Counted from the first letter of the stretch, positions 24,734 through 33,983 are shown. The stretch: 50,049 nucleotides of DNA from Methylobacterium variabile (GCF_001043975.1 NZ_LABY01000028.1:1-50049); one strand, 5' to 3'. The notes: generated by a model not told the origin, from the sequence alone. Made by a program: numbers and translations.

Positions 24734-25612
24734 TCACTCGAACCGCAGGATGCGCTCGCCGAGGAGGCCCCGGGGCCGGACGAGCAGGATGATCGCCATC
24801 AGGGCGTAGATCGCGGCCTCGGCGAAGCCCGGATAGACCAGCACCATCAGGCCGCGGACGATTCCGACGATGAGGGCGGCCAGCACCACGCCCCAGAACG
24901 AGCCGAGGCCGCCGATCACCACCACCACGAAGGCGCCGGTCAGCACCTCGGCACCCATGGCCGGATGGACGCCGGAGATCGGCGCCAGCATGACCCCGGC
25001 CAAAGCCGCGAGGCCGACGCTGAGACCCACCACGGTCGCCATGTAGGGTTTCAGCGAGATGCCGAGCGCCGCGACCATGTCGGGGTTCTGGACGCCGGCC
25101 CGGACCACGCGCCCGAAGGTGGTGCGCTGGAGCAGGAACCACACGCCGGCCACCGCCACGACCACCGCCGCCAGGATGGTGAGCCGGTAGCGCGAGAGCA
25201 CGAAGTCGCCGACGAAGATCTGGCCGCGCAGGGCCTGCGGGATCGAGTACGGCAGGGGCGGCGCCCCGAAGATCATCCGCAGGGCCTGCTCGGCCACCAT
25301 GGCAAGGCCGAAGGTGAGGAGCAGGGAGAGGATCGGGTCGGCGCGGTAGAACCGGCGGAAGAGCAGGCGCTCGACCGCGAGGCCGATCAGCGCGACGAGG
25401 ACCGGCGCGGCGACGAGGGAGCCGCCGAAGCCGAGGGCGGGCGAGAGCACGATCGTCAGGTAGGCGCCCACGGCGTAGAACGCGCCGTGGGCGAGGTTGA
25501 CGATGCCGCCTAAGCTGAAGATCAGCGACAGGCCGAGCGCGATCAGCAGGTAGATCGCGCCCAGGAACAGGCCGTTGACGACCTGCTCGACGGCGAGGGT
25601 GAGGAGGGGCAC
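24734..25612 (-). CDS. livH: Liv-type ABC transporter permease LivH (second system)
   Basis: This 292-residue membrane protein starts with AVEQVVNGLFLGAIYLLIAL and contains GGIVNLAHGAFYAVGAYL, RAGVQNPDMVAALGI, VIGGLGSFWGVVLAALI and LVRPRGLLGERILRFE, all LivH features. The start codon is GTG 25612, with no strong ribosome-binding site, 25 bp after the binding-protein gene. It partners the fused LivM-LivG-LivF protein encoded immediately downstream, with only five bases between its stop and that ATG. Confidence 0.92.
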   Translation of the reverse strand: MPLLTLAVEQVVNGLFLGAIYLLIALGLSLIFSLGGIVNLAHGAFYAVGAYLTIVLSPALGFGGSLVAAPVLVALIGLAVERLLFRRFYRADPILSLLLTFGLAMVAEQALRMIFGAPPLPYSIPQALRGQIFVGDFVLSRYRLTILAAVVVAVAGVWFLLQRTTFGRVVRAGVQNPDMVAALGISLKPYMATVVGLSVGLAALAGVMLAPISGVHPAMGAEVLTGAFVVVVIGGLGSFWGVVLAALIVGIVRGLMVLVYPGFAEAAIYALMAIILLVRPRGLLGERILRFE

Positions 25613-25637
25613 GGGACCGGTCCGTTCGCGGCGCGCC

Positions 25638-26885
25638 TCAGCCCTCCATCTTGCACGCCGCCTCCTCGGCGGTGGGGGCCAGCACCTCCATGTCCTCGCC
25701 CTCGCCGGGGATCGCCGGGGTCGAGGTGAACAGGTCCCACTTGTCCTTCACCTTGTCGGCGGGCAGGGCCGTGATCGCGTACATCTCGCTGATGAACTGG
25801 TGGTCGCGGGGCCGGAAGTAGCCCGGGCGCGGCTTCTGCACGTCGAACTTGGCGCCGCCCTCCAGGTAGGAGACCAGCTTCGGCCCTTCGGTCGACTGGG
25901 TGTCGGCCATCGCCTTGGCGACGATCTTGACCGCGTTGTAGTCGCCCCAGGCCTGGTTCTCCGGCGGCTTGCCGTACTTCTTGACGAAGGCGGCGACGAA
26001 GGCCTTGGCCGAGGGCGTGTCGACCTTGTGGTGCCACAGGCAGGGCCAGGTGCCGGCGAAGTTGCCGGGCCCGGCGCCCCAGGCGAGCGCGGTGTCGAAG
26101 CCGAAGCCGGCGACCGGGAAGGGCAGGCCGTACTCGGCGTACTGCTTGAGGAAGTTGGTGATCTGGTTGCCGGCGAGGTTCGAGATCACGAGGTCGGGCT
26201 TCGCCTGCCGGATCTTGATGAGGTAGGCCGAGAAGTCGGTAGCGTCGGTCGGCACCAGCTCGTCGGCCGCGAAGGTGCCGCCCTGGCCCTGCATGAACAC
26301 CTTGGCGACGCGCAGGAGGTCGTGCCCGAAGGCGTAGTCGGCGGTGAGCGAGTACCAGCGCTTGCCCTTGACGAGGCCGGCCTCGGTCAGGGAGCGGCCG
26401 ACCGCCTTGACGTACATCGAGTTGGCGCCCTCGATGTGGAACATGTAGCGCTTGCAATCCGGCCCGCGCAGGGCGTCCGAATTGGCGCCGGTGTTGAGGA
26501 AGATCGTCTTGCCGCGCTGGGCGACCTGGCCGATGGCGAGCGCGGACGCCGACGAGATCTCGCCGACGATCGCCGCGACCTTGTCGCGCTCGACATAGCG
26601 CTCGGCCTTGCCGGAGGCGGTCTGCGGGTTGACCGAGTCCTCGGTCAGCAGCTCGACCTTGCGGCCGTTGATGCCGCCGCCGGCGTTGATCTCCTCGGCG
26701 GCGAGCTGGGCCGCCATCACGGCGTACTCGCCGAGCGGCCCGAGGAAGCCGGTGCGCGGCGTGAGGTGGCCGATGCGAATCGGCGCGCCCTGCGCCCGCA
26801 CGAGGCCCGGCATCGCCAGCGCGGCGCCGGCAGCGAGACCGCCCTGCACGAGGCGGCGGCGCGTGGGGGTGAAGCCCTGCGTCAT
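25638..26885 (-). CDS. ABC transporter substrate-binding protein (Peripla_BP_6 type)
   Basis: The 415-residue protein has a Tat-like signal (TRRRLVQGGLAAGAALAMPG, cleaved after about residue 32) and the fold of Liv-type binding proteins: IRIGHLTPRTGFLGPLGEYA, LAAEEINAGGGINGRKVEL, VGEISSASALAIG, FLNTGANSDALRG and LTADYAFGHDLL. NTGANSDALRGPDC differs from classic leucine-binding proteins and suggests a non-standard ligand, often a carboxylate or aromatic acid in this subgroup. AGGA precedes ATG 26885. It is the first gene of a five-gene operon divergent from a GntR regulator. Confidence 0.9.
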   Translation of the reverse strand: MTQGFTPTRRRLVQGGLAAGAALAMPGLVRAQGAPIRIGHLTPRTGFLGPLGEYAVMAAQLAAEEINAGGGINGRKVELLTEDSVNPQTASGKAERYVERDKVAAIVGEISSASALAIGQVAQRGKTIFLNTGANSDALRGPDCKRYMFHIEGANSMYVKAVGRSLTEAGLVKGKRWYSLTADYAFGHDLLRVAKVFMQGQGGTFAADELVPTDATDFSAYLIKIRQAKPDLVISNLAGNQITNFLKQYAEYGLPFPVAGFGFDTALAWGAGPGNFAGTWPCLWHHKVDTPSAKAFVAAFVKKYGKPPENQAWGDYNAVKIVAKAMADTQSTEGPKLVSYLEGGAKFDVQKPRPGYFRPRDHQFISEMYAITALPADKVKDKWDLFTSTPAIPGEGEDMEVLAPTAEEAACKMEG

Positions 26886-26930
26886 GGTGCGTGTCCTGCC
26901 CGGGATCGCATCACGGTCGTTCGGGTTGCC

Positions 26931-26946
26931 GTGATCTGTGATCACA
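26931..26946. promoter_or_regulatory. Palindromic operator candidate for the GntR regulator
   Basis: GTGATCTGTGATCACA contains the perfect palindrome TGTGATCACA (26937-26946) and an overlapping inverted repeat GTGATC-TGT-GATCAC (26931-26945). FCD-type GntR regulators bind short palindromes of the form GTNNNAC-like cores. It is 46 bp upstream of the binding-protein start and 90 bp upstream of the regulator start, well placed to control both. Confidence 0.55.
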
Positions 26947-27035
26947 CTTAGGCTGGCATCAAACGGCGCGCCTGTCGAGACGGTCGAAACCGTCCGCGGA
27001 CGCGCAAAGGGGGAAACGCAGGGGAGGTCCGTCGC

Positions 27036-27785
27036 TTGGAGAGACGGGACTTGCATGGGCGCGACCTGCCCGGCGCGGAGGCGGGCCAGCCCGACCCGGA
27101 CGGCGTCGCGCGGCTCGCGCCCCTCGCGCGCATCACGCTCGGGACGCAGGTCTACGACGCCCTGCGCGACCTGCTGATCGCCGGCGAGCTGGCGCCGGGG
27201 GAGCGGCTCTCCCTGCGCACGGTCGCCGAGCGGCTCGGCACCTCGATGATGCCGGCGCGCGAGGCGGTGTCGCGCCTCGTCGCCGACGAGGCGCTCGAGG
27301 TGCTGCCGAACCGGGCGGTCCGGGTGCCGGTGATCACGCTCACGAAGTTCCGCGAGCTGACCCGGGTCCGCATCGCGGTCGAGGGGTTCGCGGCGGCGGA
27401 AGCCGCGCGGCCTCCCGGGCCCGACGAACTCGCGGCGATCCGCGCCCACGACGCGGCGTTCCGGCACGAGGTGCGGGCGCCGGAGCCCGACCTGGAGCGG
27501 GCCATGCGGGCGAACCGCGACCTCCACTTCGCCGTCTACGCCGCCGCCGGCCTGCCCTCGCTCATCGCGATCATCGAGGGCCTGTGGCTGCGCATCGGCC
27601 CGGTGCTCAACCTCGACATGCGGTCCTCGCCCCGCCGCCTCGCCGAGGGCGGGGCGGAGGCGCACCACGCGCGCCTGGTGGTGGCCCTCGCCGCCGGCGA
27701 CCCTGACGGCGCCCGCGCGGCGCTCGCCGCCGACATCGCCGGCAGCGCCGCCTTCATCGAGACGACCGGGCGCCTCGCGCCCTGA
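27036..27785 (+). CDS. GntR family transcriptional regulator (FCD subfamily)
   Basis: The 249-residue product has a winged helix domain (about 38-100: ITLGTQVYDALRDLLIAGEL, RLSLRTVAERLGTS, PAREAVSRLVADEAL) and a helical FCD effector domain with LTRVRIAVEGFAAAEAA, NRDLHFAVYAAAG and EAHHARLVVALAAGD, whose Asp/His residues bind metal and acid ligands. The start is TTG 27036, preceded by GGGGAGG. FCD regulators commonly sense carboxylic acids. It is divergent from the transporter-BKACE operon and likely represses it. Its 3' end is duplicated in tandem. Confidence 0.9.
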   Translation: MERRDLHGRDLPGAEAGQPDPDGVARLAPLARITLGTQVYDALRDLLIAGELAPGERLSLRTVAERLGTSMMPAREAVSRLVADEALEVLPNRAVRVPVITLTKFRELTRVRIAVEGFAAAEAARPPGPDELAAIRAHDAAFRHEVRAPEPDLERAMRANRDLHFAVYAAAGLPSLIAIIEGLWLRIGPVLNLDMRSSPRRLAEGGAEAHHARLVVALAAGDPDGARAALAADIAGSAAFIETTGRLAP

Positions 27786-27853
27786 CGCATCGAGACGACC
27801 GGGCGCCTCGCGCCCTGACACACGGAAACACCCCGGCGCCCCGCGCCCCGAGA
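27755..27853 (+). repeat. 33-bp tandem repeat across the GntR stop codon
   Basis: The last 33 bp of the gntR coding region plus stop (27755-27787) recur exactly except for the final base at 27788-27820. A third, degenerate copy (27821-27853) matches at about 23 of 33 positions. The unit length keeps reading frame, so each good copy ends in TGA. It fills the gap before the SDR gene. Confidence 0.85.
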
Positions 27854-27866
27854 ACGGAGAGAGACC

Positions 27867-28634
27867 ATGGAGATGGGACTGAACGGCCTGAAGGTGCTGG
27901 TCACCGCGGGGGCCGGCGGCATCGGGCTCGAGGTGGCGCAGGCCTTCGTGGAGGAGGGCGCGCGGGTCCACGTCTGCGACGTCGACCGGGAGGCGCTGGC
28001 GGCCCTGCCGGCCGGCATCAGCGGCACCTACGCCGACGTGGCCTCCCGCGACGACGTGGCCCGGCTGTTCGCGGAGGCGACGGACGCCCTCGGCGGGCTC
28101 GACTGCCTCGTCAACAACGCCGGCATCGCCGGGCCGACCGGCCGGGTCGAGGAGATCAACCCGGAGGACTGGGACCGCACCCTCGACATCTGCATCACCG
28201 GCCAGTTCAACTGCGTGCGCCTGGCGGTGCCGCTCCTGCGGGCGAGCGCCAACCCGTCGATCATCAACCTGTCCTCGGTGGCCGGCCGGTTCGGCTTCCC
28301 GCTGCGCACGCCCTATGCGGCCGCGAAGTGGGCGGTGGTCGGCTTCACCAAGTCGCTGTCGCGGGAGCTCGGGCCCGACGGCGTGCGGGTCAACGCGGTG
28401 CTGCCCGGCATCGTCGCCGGCGACCGCCAGCGCCGGGTGCTGGAGGCCAAGGCACAGCAGCGCGGGATCAGCTATTCCGAGATGGAGGCGGCGGCCTTCG
28501 CGGCGGCCTCGATCAAGGAGTACGTCACCGCCCGCCAGCTCGCGGACCAAATCCTGTTCCTGGCCTCCCACCGGGGCAAAACCATCTCGGGCCAGGCGCT
28601 GGCGATCGACGGCGACCTGCAGATGCTGACGTAG
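27867..28634 (+). CDS. Short-chain dehydrogenase/reductase (SDR)
   Basis: The 255-residue classic SDR has the cofactor motif TAGAGGIG (13-20), D38 in VCDVD indicating NAD preference, the NNAG motif (83-86) and catalytic S137, Y150 and K154 (NLSSVAG, YAAAK). The C-terminus LAIDGDLQMLT is longer than the minimum. GGAGAGAG precedes ATG 27867. Located beyond the GntR gene and transcribed with it, it may oxidise a hydroxy-acid intermediate for the BKACE pathway. The precise substrate is unknown. Confidence 0.9.
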   Translation: MEMGLNGLKVLVTAGAGGIGLEVAQAFVEEGARVHVCDVDREALAALPAGISGTYADVASRDDVARLFAEATDALGGLDCLVNNAGIAGPTGRVEEINPEDWDRTLDICITGQFNCVRLAVPLLRASANPSIINLSSVAGRFGFPLRTPYAAAKWAVVGFTKSLSRELGPDGVRVNAVLPGIVAGDRQRRVLEAKAQQRGISYSEMEAAAFAAASIKEYVTARQLADQILFLASHRGKTISGQALAIDGDLQMLT

Positions 28635-28763
28635 CGCAGGGCGCAACGCGCCCGGCGGGTCCGGTCCCCGCCAGCGTCGTCGTCCCGGGTTCCGCTGCGC
28701 GCTTCCGGGACGACACGGTGAAGCGTCCGGGCCGGCGTCGGTTCGACGGACCGACGTCGGCTT

Positions 28764-28886
28764 CTACGGCAGCCACCGCGCCAGGAAGCCGCCCACCACC
28801 AGGGCGAACACCGCCCAGGGGCCGAGCACCAGCCAGATCGGGTGTGGCCCGGCCTCGTCCCTCGTCTTCGCGTCGTCCAGGATCAT
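28764..28886 (-). CDS. Small single-pass membrane protein, 40 residues
   Basis: ATG 28886 begins a polar N-terminus (MILDDAKTRDEAGPHP) followed by one clear transmembrane segment (IWLVLGPWAVFALVVGGFLA) and RWLP. Almost every third codon position is G or C, matching real genes here. The ribosome-binding site is weak. Function is unknown. It lies between the SDR gene and rarD. Confidence 0.5.
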   Translation of the reverse strand: MILDDAKTRDEAGPHPIWLVLGPWAVFALVVGGFLARWLP

Positions 28887-28969
28887 CGCGCCCCCGCCGA
28901 TTCGTCACGGAAGGCAGGAAGCTCCGCGATTATGGTTGGACGGGGGAAGCTTGACCGCCGGAGCTTGCG

Positions 28970-29863
28970 TCAGGCTGGGCGATCCTCAGGCCCGGGTGCC
29001 CGCGCCAAGGTCGCGGCGCGCCGCGGACGCGCCGCGTCGAACGCGTAGAGCGCCAAGGCCGCCCAGATCAGCCCGAAGACCAGGGCCCGGGACGGGGGCA
29101 GGGACTCGCCGTAGACGACCACGCTCAGGATCAGCAGGCAGGACGGCGCGAGGTACTGCAGCAGCCCGATGGTCGAGAGCTTGAGGCGCGAGGCCGCGGC
29201 GGCGAACCACATCAGCGGCACCGCGGTGGTGACGCCGGTAAGCATCAGGAGCAGCCATTGCCCGGTCCCCTGCGTGGGCGGCGTGGGCGCGACGGCGAGG
29301 TAGGCGAGAGCGGCGGGCAGGAGCACGACGGTCTCCGCGAAGAGGCCGAGGATCGGATCGATCGGCACCATCTTGCGGATCAGGGCGTAGACCGCGAAGC
29401 TCACGGCCAGCGCCAGGGCGACCCAGGGCAGGGTGCCGGCCGCCACCACCGCCGCGGTGACGCCGATGGCGGCGAGCCCCACCGCCGCGAGCTGGAGCGG
29501 TCGCAGGCTCTCCCTCAGCACCACGGCGCCGAGGGCCACGCTGACGAGCGGGTTGATGAAGTAGCCGAGGCTCGCATCGAGCATCCGCCCGTTCTGCACC
29601 GCCCAGAGATAGAGCGACCAGTTGCCGGCGATGATCACGGCCGAGAGCAGCAGGAAGCCGTGGCGCCGCTCGAAGGCGAAGCGGGGCCGCCCGGCCGGGC
29701 GGAAGAGGCGCAGGGCGACGAGGAGGAGCGCGACGAACAGGCCCGACCAGGCGATGCGGTGGGCGAGGATGCCCCAGGCCGGCACCCCGTCGAGCAGGCG
29801 GAAATGCACCGGGACGACGATGCCCCAGCTCAGGAAGGCGCCGAGCGCGTAGATCAGACCCAC
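28970..29863 (-). CDS. rarD: RarD-type EamA/DMT transporter
   Basis: The 297-residue protein has ten likely transmembrane helices and the RarD pattern: GLIYALGAFLSWGIVVPVHF, ILAHRIAWSGLFVALLL, NWSLYLWAVQNGRMLDASLG, YFINPLVSVALG and LSTIGLLQYLAPS. RarD proteins are inner-membrane DMT exporters of unsettled substrate. GTG 29863 follows GGGGA at eight bases, and the nearby ATG at 29870 is out of frame. Confidence 0.9.
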   Translation of the reverse strand: MGLIYALGAFLSWGIVVPVHFRLLDGVPAWGILAHRIAWSGLFVALLLVALRLFRPAGRPRFAFERRHGFLLLSAVIIAGNWSLYLWAVQNGRMLDASLGYFINPLVSVALGAVVLRESLRPLQLAAVGLAAIGVTAAVVAAGTLPWVALALAVSFAVYALIRKMVPIDPILGLFAETVVLLPAALAYLAVAPTPPTQGTGQWLLLMLTGVTTAVPLMWFAAAASRLKLSTIGLLQYLAPSCLLILSVVVYGESLPPSRALVFGLIWAALALYAFDAARPRRAATLARAPGPEDRPA

Positions 29864-29982
29864 GGGACATTTCCCCGGGCACCGAGGGGGTGCCCGGGCG
29901 GGTTGTGCCCCAGGCCGGGTGCGCGCGCTACGGTCCTGGCCGTGGGACCGGCATCCGCTCCGCGCGGGTCTGTCCAGCGGGG

Positions 29983-30891
29983 TCAGGCCTGCAGGAAGCG
30001 CTCCAGCGCCGCGAGCGTCGCCTGCGGGTTCTCCTCGGGCACGAAGTGGCCCGACGGGACGATCTCGAAGGCGGTGCCCTCGGGCGCGAAGGTGCCGGTC
30101 CAGGCTTGGCGTACCGGATCGAGGCCGTTGCGGCCGACGAAGCGGTCCGCCACCAGTACCAGGACGGGGCCGGCGAGGCGGCGGCCGGCAGCGAGGTCGG
30201 CCTCGTCGGCGGCCCGGTCGGGCCCGGCCCCGGCGCGGTAATCCTCGCAAGCAGCGTGGATGCGATCGGGCACGTTCCAGCTCTGGCGGTAGAGGTCGAG
30301 GGCGCCGGGGGAGAAGGCGTCGAGGCTGCCGTCGCCGGTCCAGAGGCGCAGCAGATCCTCGTAGTACGGGATCGGGGCGCGGCCGATCTCCTGCTCCGGC
30401 TTGGGCGCCGGCTGCGCCAGGAAGCGCCAGTGCGGGTAGGCCCCGGGCTCCTCCTCCATCTTCCGCCACTGCGAGACCGTGGGCAGGATGTCGAGGAGGG
30501 CGAGATGAGCGATCCGGCCCGGCTCGTCGAGGGCGAGGCGGTAGCCGACCCGGGCGCCGCGGTCGTGGCCGATCAGGCCGAAGCGAACATGGCCGAGCCG
30601 CTCCATCACGGCGACCACCTCCTGGCCCATCCGGCGCTTGGAATAGGCCTCGTGGCCCGCGTCGCCGGCGGGCGCGGCGGACCAGCCGTAGCCCTTGAGG
30701 TCGAGGCAGATCACCCGGTGGGTGCTCGCCAGCGCCGGGGCGATCCGGTGCCAGCAGGCGTGGGTCTGGGGAAAGCCGTGCAGCAGCACGAGGGGCGGCG
30801 CATCCTCCGGGCCCCCGGCCCGGGCGAAGAAGCGTCCGTCGGGCAGGTCGATCCAGTGCGACGTGAAGCCGGGAAACAGGTCGGCGGGCAT
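29983..30891 (-). CDS. Haloacetate dehalogenase-like alpha/beta hydrolase
   Basis: The 302-residue hydrolase matches fluoroacetate/haloacetate dehalogenases. The nucleophile is D110 within GHDRGARVGYRLALD, with carboxylate-binding R111 and R114. D134 follows in LLDILPT. Halide-site H154 and W155 lie in AYPHWRFLAQ, Y218 in CEDYRAG and the catalytic H282 in PSGHFVPEE. These positions coincide with or lie within two residues of the characterised fluoroacetate dehalogenase numbering as I remember it. The enzyme would hydrolyse haloacetates to glycolate in the cytoplasm. An ordinary epoxide hydrolase lacks the HDRG-R combination. GGGGAG precedes ATG 30891. Confidence 0.82.
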   Translation of the reverse strand: MPADLFPGFTSHWIDLPDGRFFARAGGPEDAPPLVLLHGFPQTHACWHRIAPALASTHRVICLDLKGYGWSAAPAGDAGHEAYSKRRMGQEVVAVMERLGHVRFGLIGHDRGARVGYRLALDEPGRIAHLALLDILPTVSQWRKMEEEPGAYPHWRFLAQPAPKPEQEIGRAPIPYYEDLLRLWTGDGSLDAFSPGALDLYRQSWNVPDRIHAACEDYRAGAGPDRAADEADLAAGRRLAGPVLVLVADRFVGRNGLDPVRQAWTGTFAPEGTAFEIVPSGHFVPEENPQATLAALERFLQA

Positions 30892-30959
30892 CGGGCGCTC
30901 CCCACTGTCAGGGCCCGCGTCGGCGCGCGGGACCGCCGAGGTTAACGCAGGAGCCCGGC

Positions 30960-32249
30960 TCAGGTCTCCCGCGCCACGGCGCGCCAGCCGATGTCCCGGC
31001 GGCAGAACCCTTCCGGCCAGTCGATCCGGTCGAGGGCGGCGTAGGCCCTCGCCTGCGCCTCCCGCACGTCGCGCCCCAGCGCTGTGACGGCGAGGACCCG
31101 GCCGCCATCGGCCAGGAGCCGCTCGCCGTCGCTCTTCGTGCCGGCCTGGAACACCAGGGCGCCCGCCGCCTCGGCGTCGGCCAGGCCCCGGATCTCCGAA
31201 CCCTTGGCGACGGGGCCGGGATAGCCGGGCGCTGCCATGATCACCGTCAGCGCCACCTCGTCGCGCCACGCGGGCGCGACGCCCGAGAGGTCGCCGTCGA
31301 CCGCGGCGGTGAGCAGCGGCACGAGGTCGGAGGTGAGGCGTGGCATCAGCACCTCGCATTCGGGGTCGCCGAACCGGGTGTTGTACTCGATCAGCATCGG
31401 GCCCGATTCCGTCAGCATCAGCCCGGCATAGAGGATGCCGGCGAAGGGCGTGCCGCGCGACCGCATCCCGTCGAGGGTCGGGCGGATGATCCGCTCCATC
31501 ACCTCGGCCTCGAGGGCCGGCGTCAGCACGGGGGCGGGGGAGTAGGCGCCCATGCCGCCGGTATTCGGGCCCTTGTCGCCGTCGTGGACGCGCTTGTGGT
31601 CCTGGGCGGTGCCAAGCAGCACCGCGCGGGTGCCGTCGCAGAGGGCGAACAGGCTCGCCTCCTCGCCGACGAGGCACTCCTCGATCACCACCTCGGCCCC
31701 GGCGGCCCCGAGCCCGCCGCCGAGCATGCTCTCGACCGCTTCTTCCGCCTGCGCCAGGGTCTCGGCCACCACCACGCCCTTGCCGGCGGCGAGGCCGTCG
31801 GCCTTGACGACGACCGGCACCCGGCCGGCCCGCAGGTGCGCGAGCGCCGGCGCGACCTCGCGGAAGCGCGCGAAGGCCGCGGTCGGGATGCCGAACTCCC
31901 GGCACAGCTCCTTGGTGAAGGCCTTGGAGCCCTCGAGCTGGGCCGCCGCGGCGCTCGGCCCGAAGGCCCGGATGCCGGCCTCGGCCAGGGCGTCGACCAG
32001 GCCCGCCACCAGCGGCGCCTCGGGGCCGACCACCACGAGATCGACGCCTTCGCGCCGGCAGGCGGCGATCACCGCGGCGTGGTCGCTCACGTCGAGAGAC
32101 AGGTTGGTGCCGTGGGACGCGGTGCCGGGATTGCCGGGGGCGACCAGCAGGCGGCGGCAGAGCGGGCTCCGGGCGAGCTTCCAGGCCAGGGCGTGCTCGC
32201 GCCCGCCGGAGCCGATCAGCAGGAGGGTGAGGGGGTGCTGGTCGCGCAT
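30960..32249 (-). CDS. purD: Phosphoribosylamine-glycine ligase
   Basis: This 429-residue ATP-grasp enzyme makes GAR in purine synthesis. It shows [81 protein letters not shown] and [16 protein letters not shown], covering all domains at the standard length. ATG 32249 puts the first Rossmann strand at residue 8. It is divergent from xseA across 169 bp and runs into the dehalogenase gene 68 bp downstream. Confidence 0.97.
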   Translation of the reverse strand: MRDQHPLTLLLIGSGGREHALAWKLARSPLCRRLLVAPGNPGTASHGTNLSLDVSDHAAVIAACRREGVDLVVVGPEAPLVAGLVDALAEAGIRAFGPSAAAAQLEGSKAFTKELCREFGIPTAAFARFREVAPALAHLRAGRVPVVVKADGLAAGKGVVVAETLAQAEEAVESMLGGGLGAAGAEVVIEECLVGEEASLFALCDGTRAVLLGTAQDHKRVHDGDKGPNTGGMGAYSPAPVLTPALEAEVMERIIRPTLDGMRSRGTPFAGILYAGLMLTESGPMLIEYNTRFGDPECEVLMPRLTSDLVPLLTAAVDGDLSGVAPAWRDEVALTVIMAAPGYPGPVAKGSEIRGLADAEAAGALVFQAGTKSDGERLLADGGRVLAVTALGRDVREAQARAYAALDRIDWPEGFCRRDIGWRAVARET

Positions 32250-32418
32250 GGCCGTCCCGGAACGAAGCGTGTGTCTCTGGCGCGACGGTTTAGGGGGCCG
32301 GCGCCCGGGCAGCAACCGGGCCCGCGGCGACCGGGACTGATGCGCGGGGGCCACTGGCCGCCTCAAGCGCCGCGACGGCCTTCCGCGGCCCCGCCCGAGC
32401 CGGTAGCCTTGGCATCCG

Positions 32419-33981
32419 ATGTCGGCTTCCGCTCTCTCAACTCCCCTCGCCAACGCGCCCGAATGGTCGGTCACGGAACTGGCGACCGCCCTCAAGCGCA
32501 CGCTTGAGGACGCGTTCGGGCACGTGCGCCTGAAGGGCGAGATCTCGGGCTACCGCGGCCCGCACGGCTCGGGCCACGCCTATTTCTGCCTCAAGGACGG
32601 CGGCGCCAAGATCGACGCGGTGGTCTGGAAGGGCACGATGCTGCGGCTGCGCCACAAGCCCAAGGAAGGGCTGGAGGTCGTGGTCACCGGGCGGATCACG
32701 ACCTATCCGGGCAAGTCCGCCTACCAGATCGTGATCGATTCCCTGGAGCCGGCCGGGGCCGGCGCCTGGATGGCGCTGCTCGAGGAGCGCCGGCGGGTGC
32801 TCGCCGCGGAAGGGCTGTTCGACGCCGCCCGCAAGCGGCCGGTGCCCTACCTGCCGGCGGTCGTCGGCGTCGTCACCTCGCCCACCGGCGCGGTGATCCG
32901 GGACATCCTGCACCGGCTCGCCGACCGTTTCCCGCGGCCCGTCCTGGTCTGGCCGGTGCGGGTGCAGGGGGAGGGCGCGGCCGAGGAGATCGCGGCGGCG
33001 ATCCGGGGCTTCAACGCGCTGGAGCCCGGCGGCGCGGTGCCGCGGCCGGACGTGCTGATCGTCGCCCGGGGCGGCGGCTCGATCGAGGACCTGTGGTGCT
33101 TCAACGAGGAGATCGTGGTGCGGGCCGCCGCCGAGAGCGCGATCCCGCTGATCTCCGCCGTCGGGCACGAGACCGACGTCACGCTGATCGACCACGCCGC
33201 CGACCGGCGGGCGCCGACCCCGACGGGCGCCGCCGAGATGGCCGTGCCGGTGCTGCACGAGCTGCTCGCCGACCTCGATTCCCTGAGCCGGCGCCATGCC
33301 GGCGCGCTCCTGCGCCTCGTCGAGCAGCGCAGGGCTGAGCTGCGCGGCCTGACGCGGGCGTTGCCGGGCCCGGAGGGGCTGCTCGCGCAGAAGCGCCAGC
33401 GCCTCGACCTCGCGGAGGCACGCCTCGCCCCGGCGCTCGCCGCCAATGCCCGCGACGCGCAGGCGCGCCTCAACCGGGCGCTCCAGGGTCTCGCCCGCAA
33501 CCCGCCGTCCCTGCGCCTCGCCCGCGCCCGCGAGCGCCTGGCGGCGATCGACCACCGCCCGCGCCACGCCCTTGAGCGCGTGCTGGCGGTGCAGGGCGAG
33601 CGCCTGAGCGGGCTGTCGCGCCGGCTGGGACAGGCCCCGGGCCACGGGCTCGAGCGCCTGTCCGGGCGGCTGTCGCGGGCGACCGCCCTGTTCTCCAGCC
33701 TGAACTACCGGGCGGTGCTCGCCCGCGGCTACGCCCTGGTGCTCGACGGGGCCGGCAGGCCGGTCGGGTCGGCGGACGGAGCGCGGGCTGCCGGTCGCGT
33801 CGCGCTGGAATTCGCCGACGGTCGGGTGTCGGCCGTGGTGGAGGGCGCGGGAGCACCGGAGACGCCGCCGGAGCCTGCCCGTCCCGCCCCGCGCCGGGCG
33901 GCCAGGCGCAAGGACGCGGCGGCGGACACGAAAAAGGCGCCCGCGGCAGGCGCCGTTCAGGGATCGCTGTTCGAGACGTGA
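32419..33981 (+). CDS. xseA: Exodeoxyribonuclease VII large subunit
   Basis: The 520-residue product has the N-terminal OB fold (about 15-110: [29 protein letters not shown]), the catalytic domain with [38 protein letters not shown] and [20 protein letters not shown], a long helical middle and a C-terminal LARGYALV segment. It acts with XseB to degrade single-stranded DNA. The alanine-lysine-rich tail is slightly long for the family. A pair of hairpins follows the stop. Confidence 0.97.
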   Translation: MSASALSTPLANAPEWSVTELATALKRTLEDAFGHVRLKGEISGYRGPHGSGHAYFCLKDGGAKIDAVVWKGTMLRLRHKPKEGLEVVVTGRITTYPGKSAYQIVIDSLEPAGAGAWMALLEERRRVLAAEGLFDAARKRPVPYLPAVVGVVTSPTGAVIRDILHRLADRFPRPVLVWPVRVQGEGAAEEIAAAIRGFNALEPGGAVPRPDVLIVARGGGSIEDLWCFNEEIVVRAAAESAIPLISAVGHETDVTLIDHAADRRAPTPTGAAEMAVPVLHELLADLDSLSRRHAGALLRLVEQRRAELRGLTRALPGPEGLLAQKRQRLDLAEARLAPALAANARDAQARLNRALQGLARNPPSLRLARARERLAAIDHRPRHALERVLAVQGERLSGLSRRLGQAPGHGLERLSGRLSRATALFSSLNYRAVLARGYALVLDGAGRPVGSADGARAAGRVALEFADGRVSAVVEGAGAPETPPEPARPAPRRAARRKDAAADTKKAPAAGAVQGSLFET

Positions 33982-33983
33982 TC

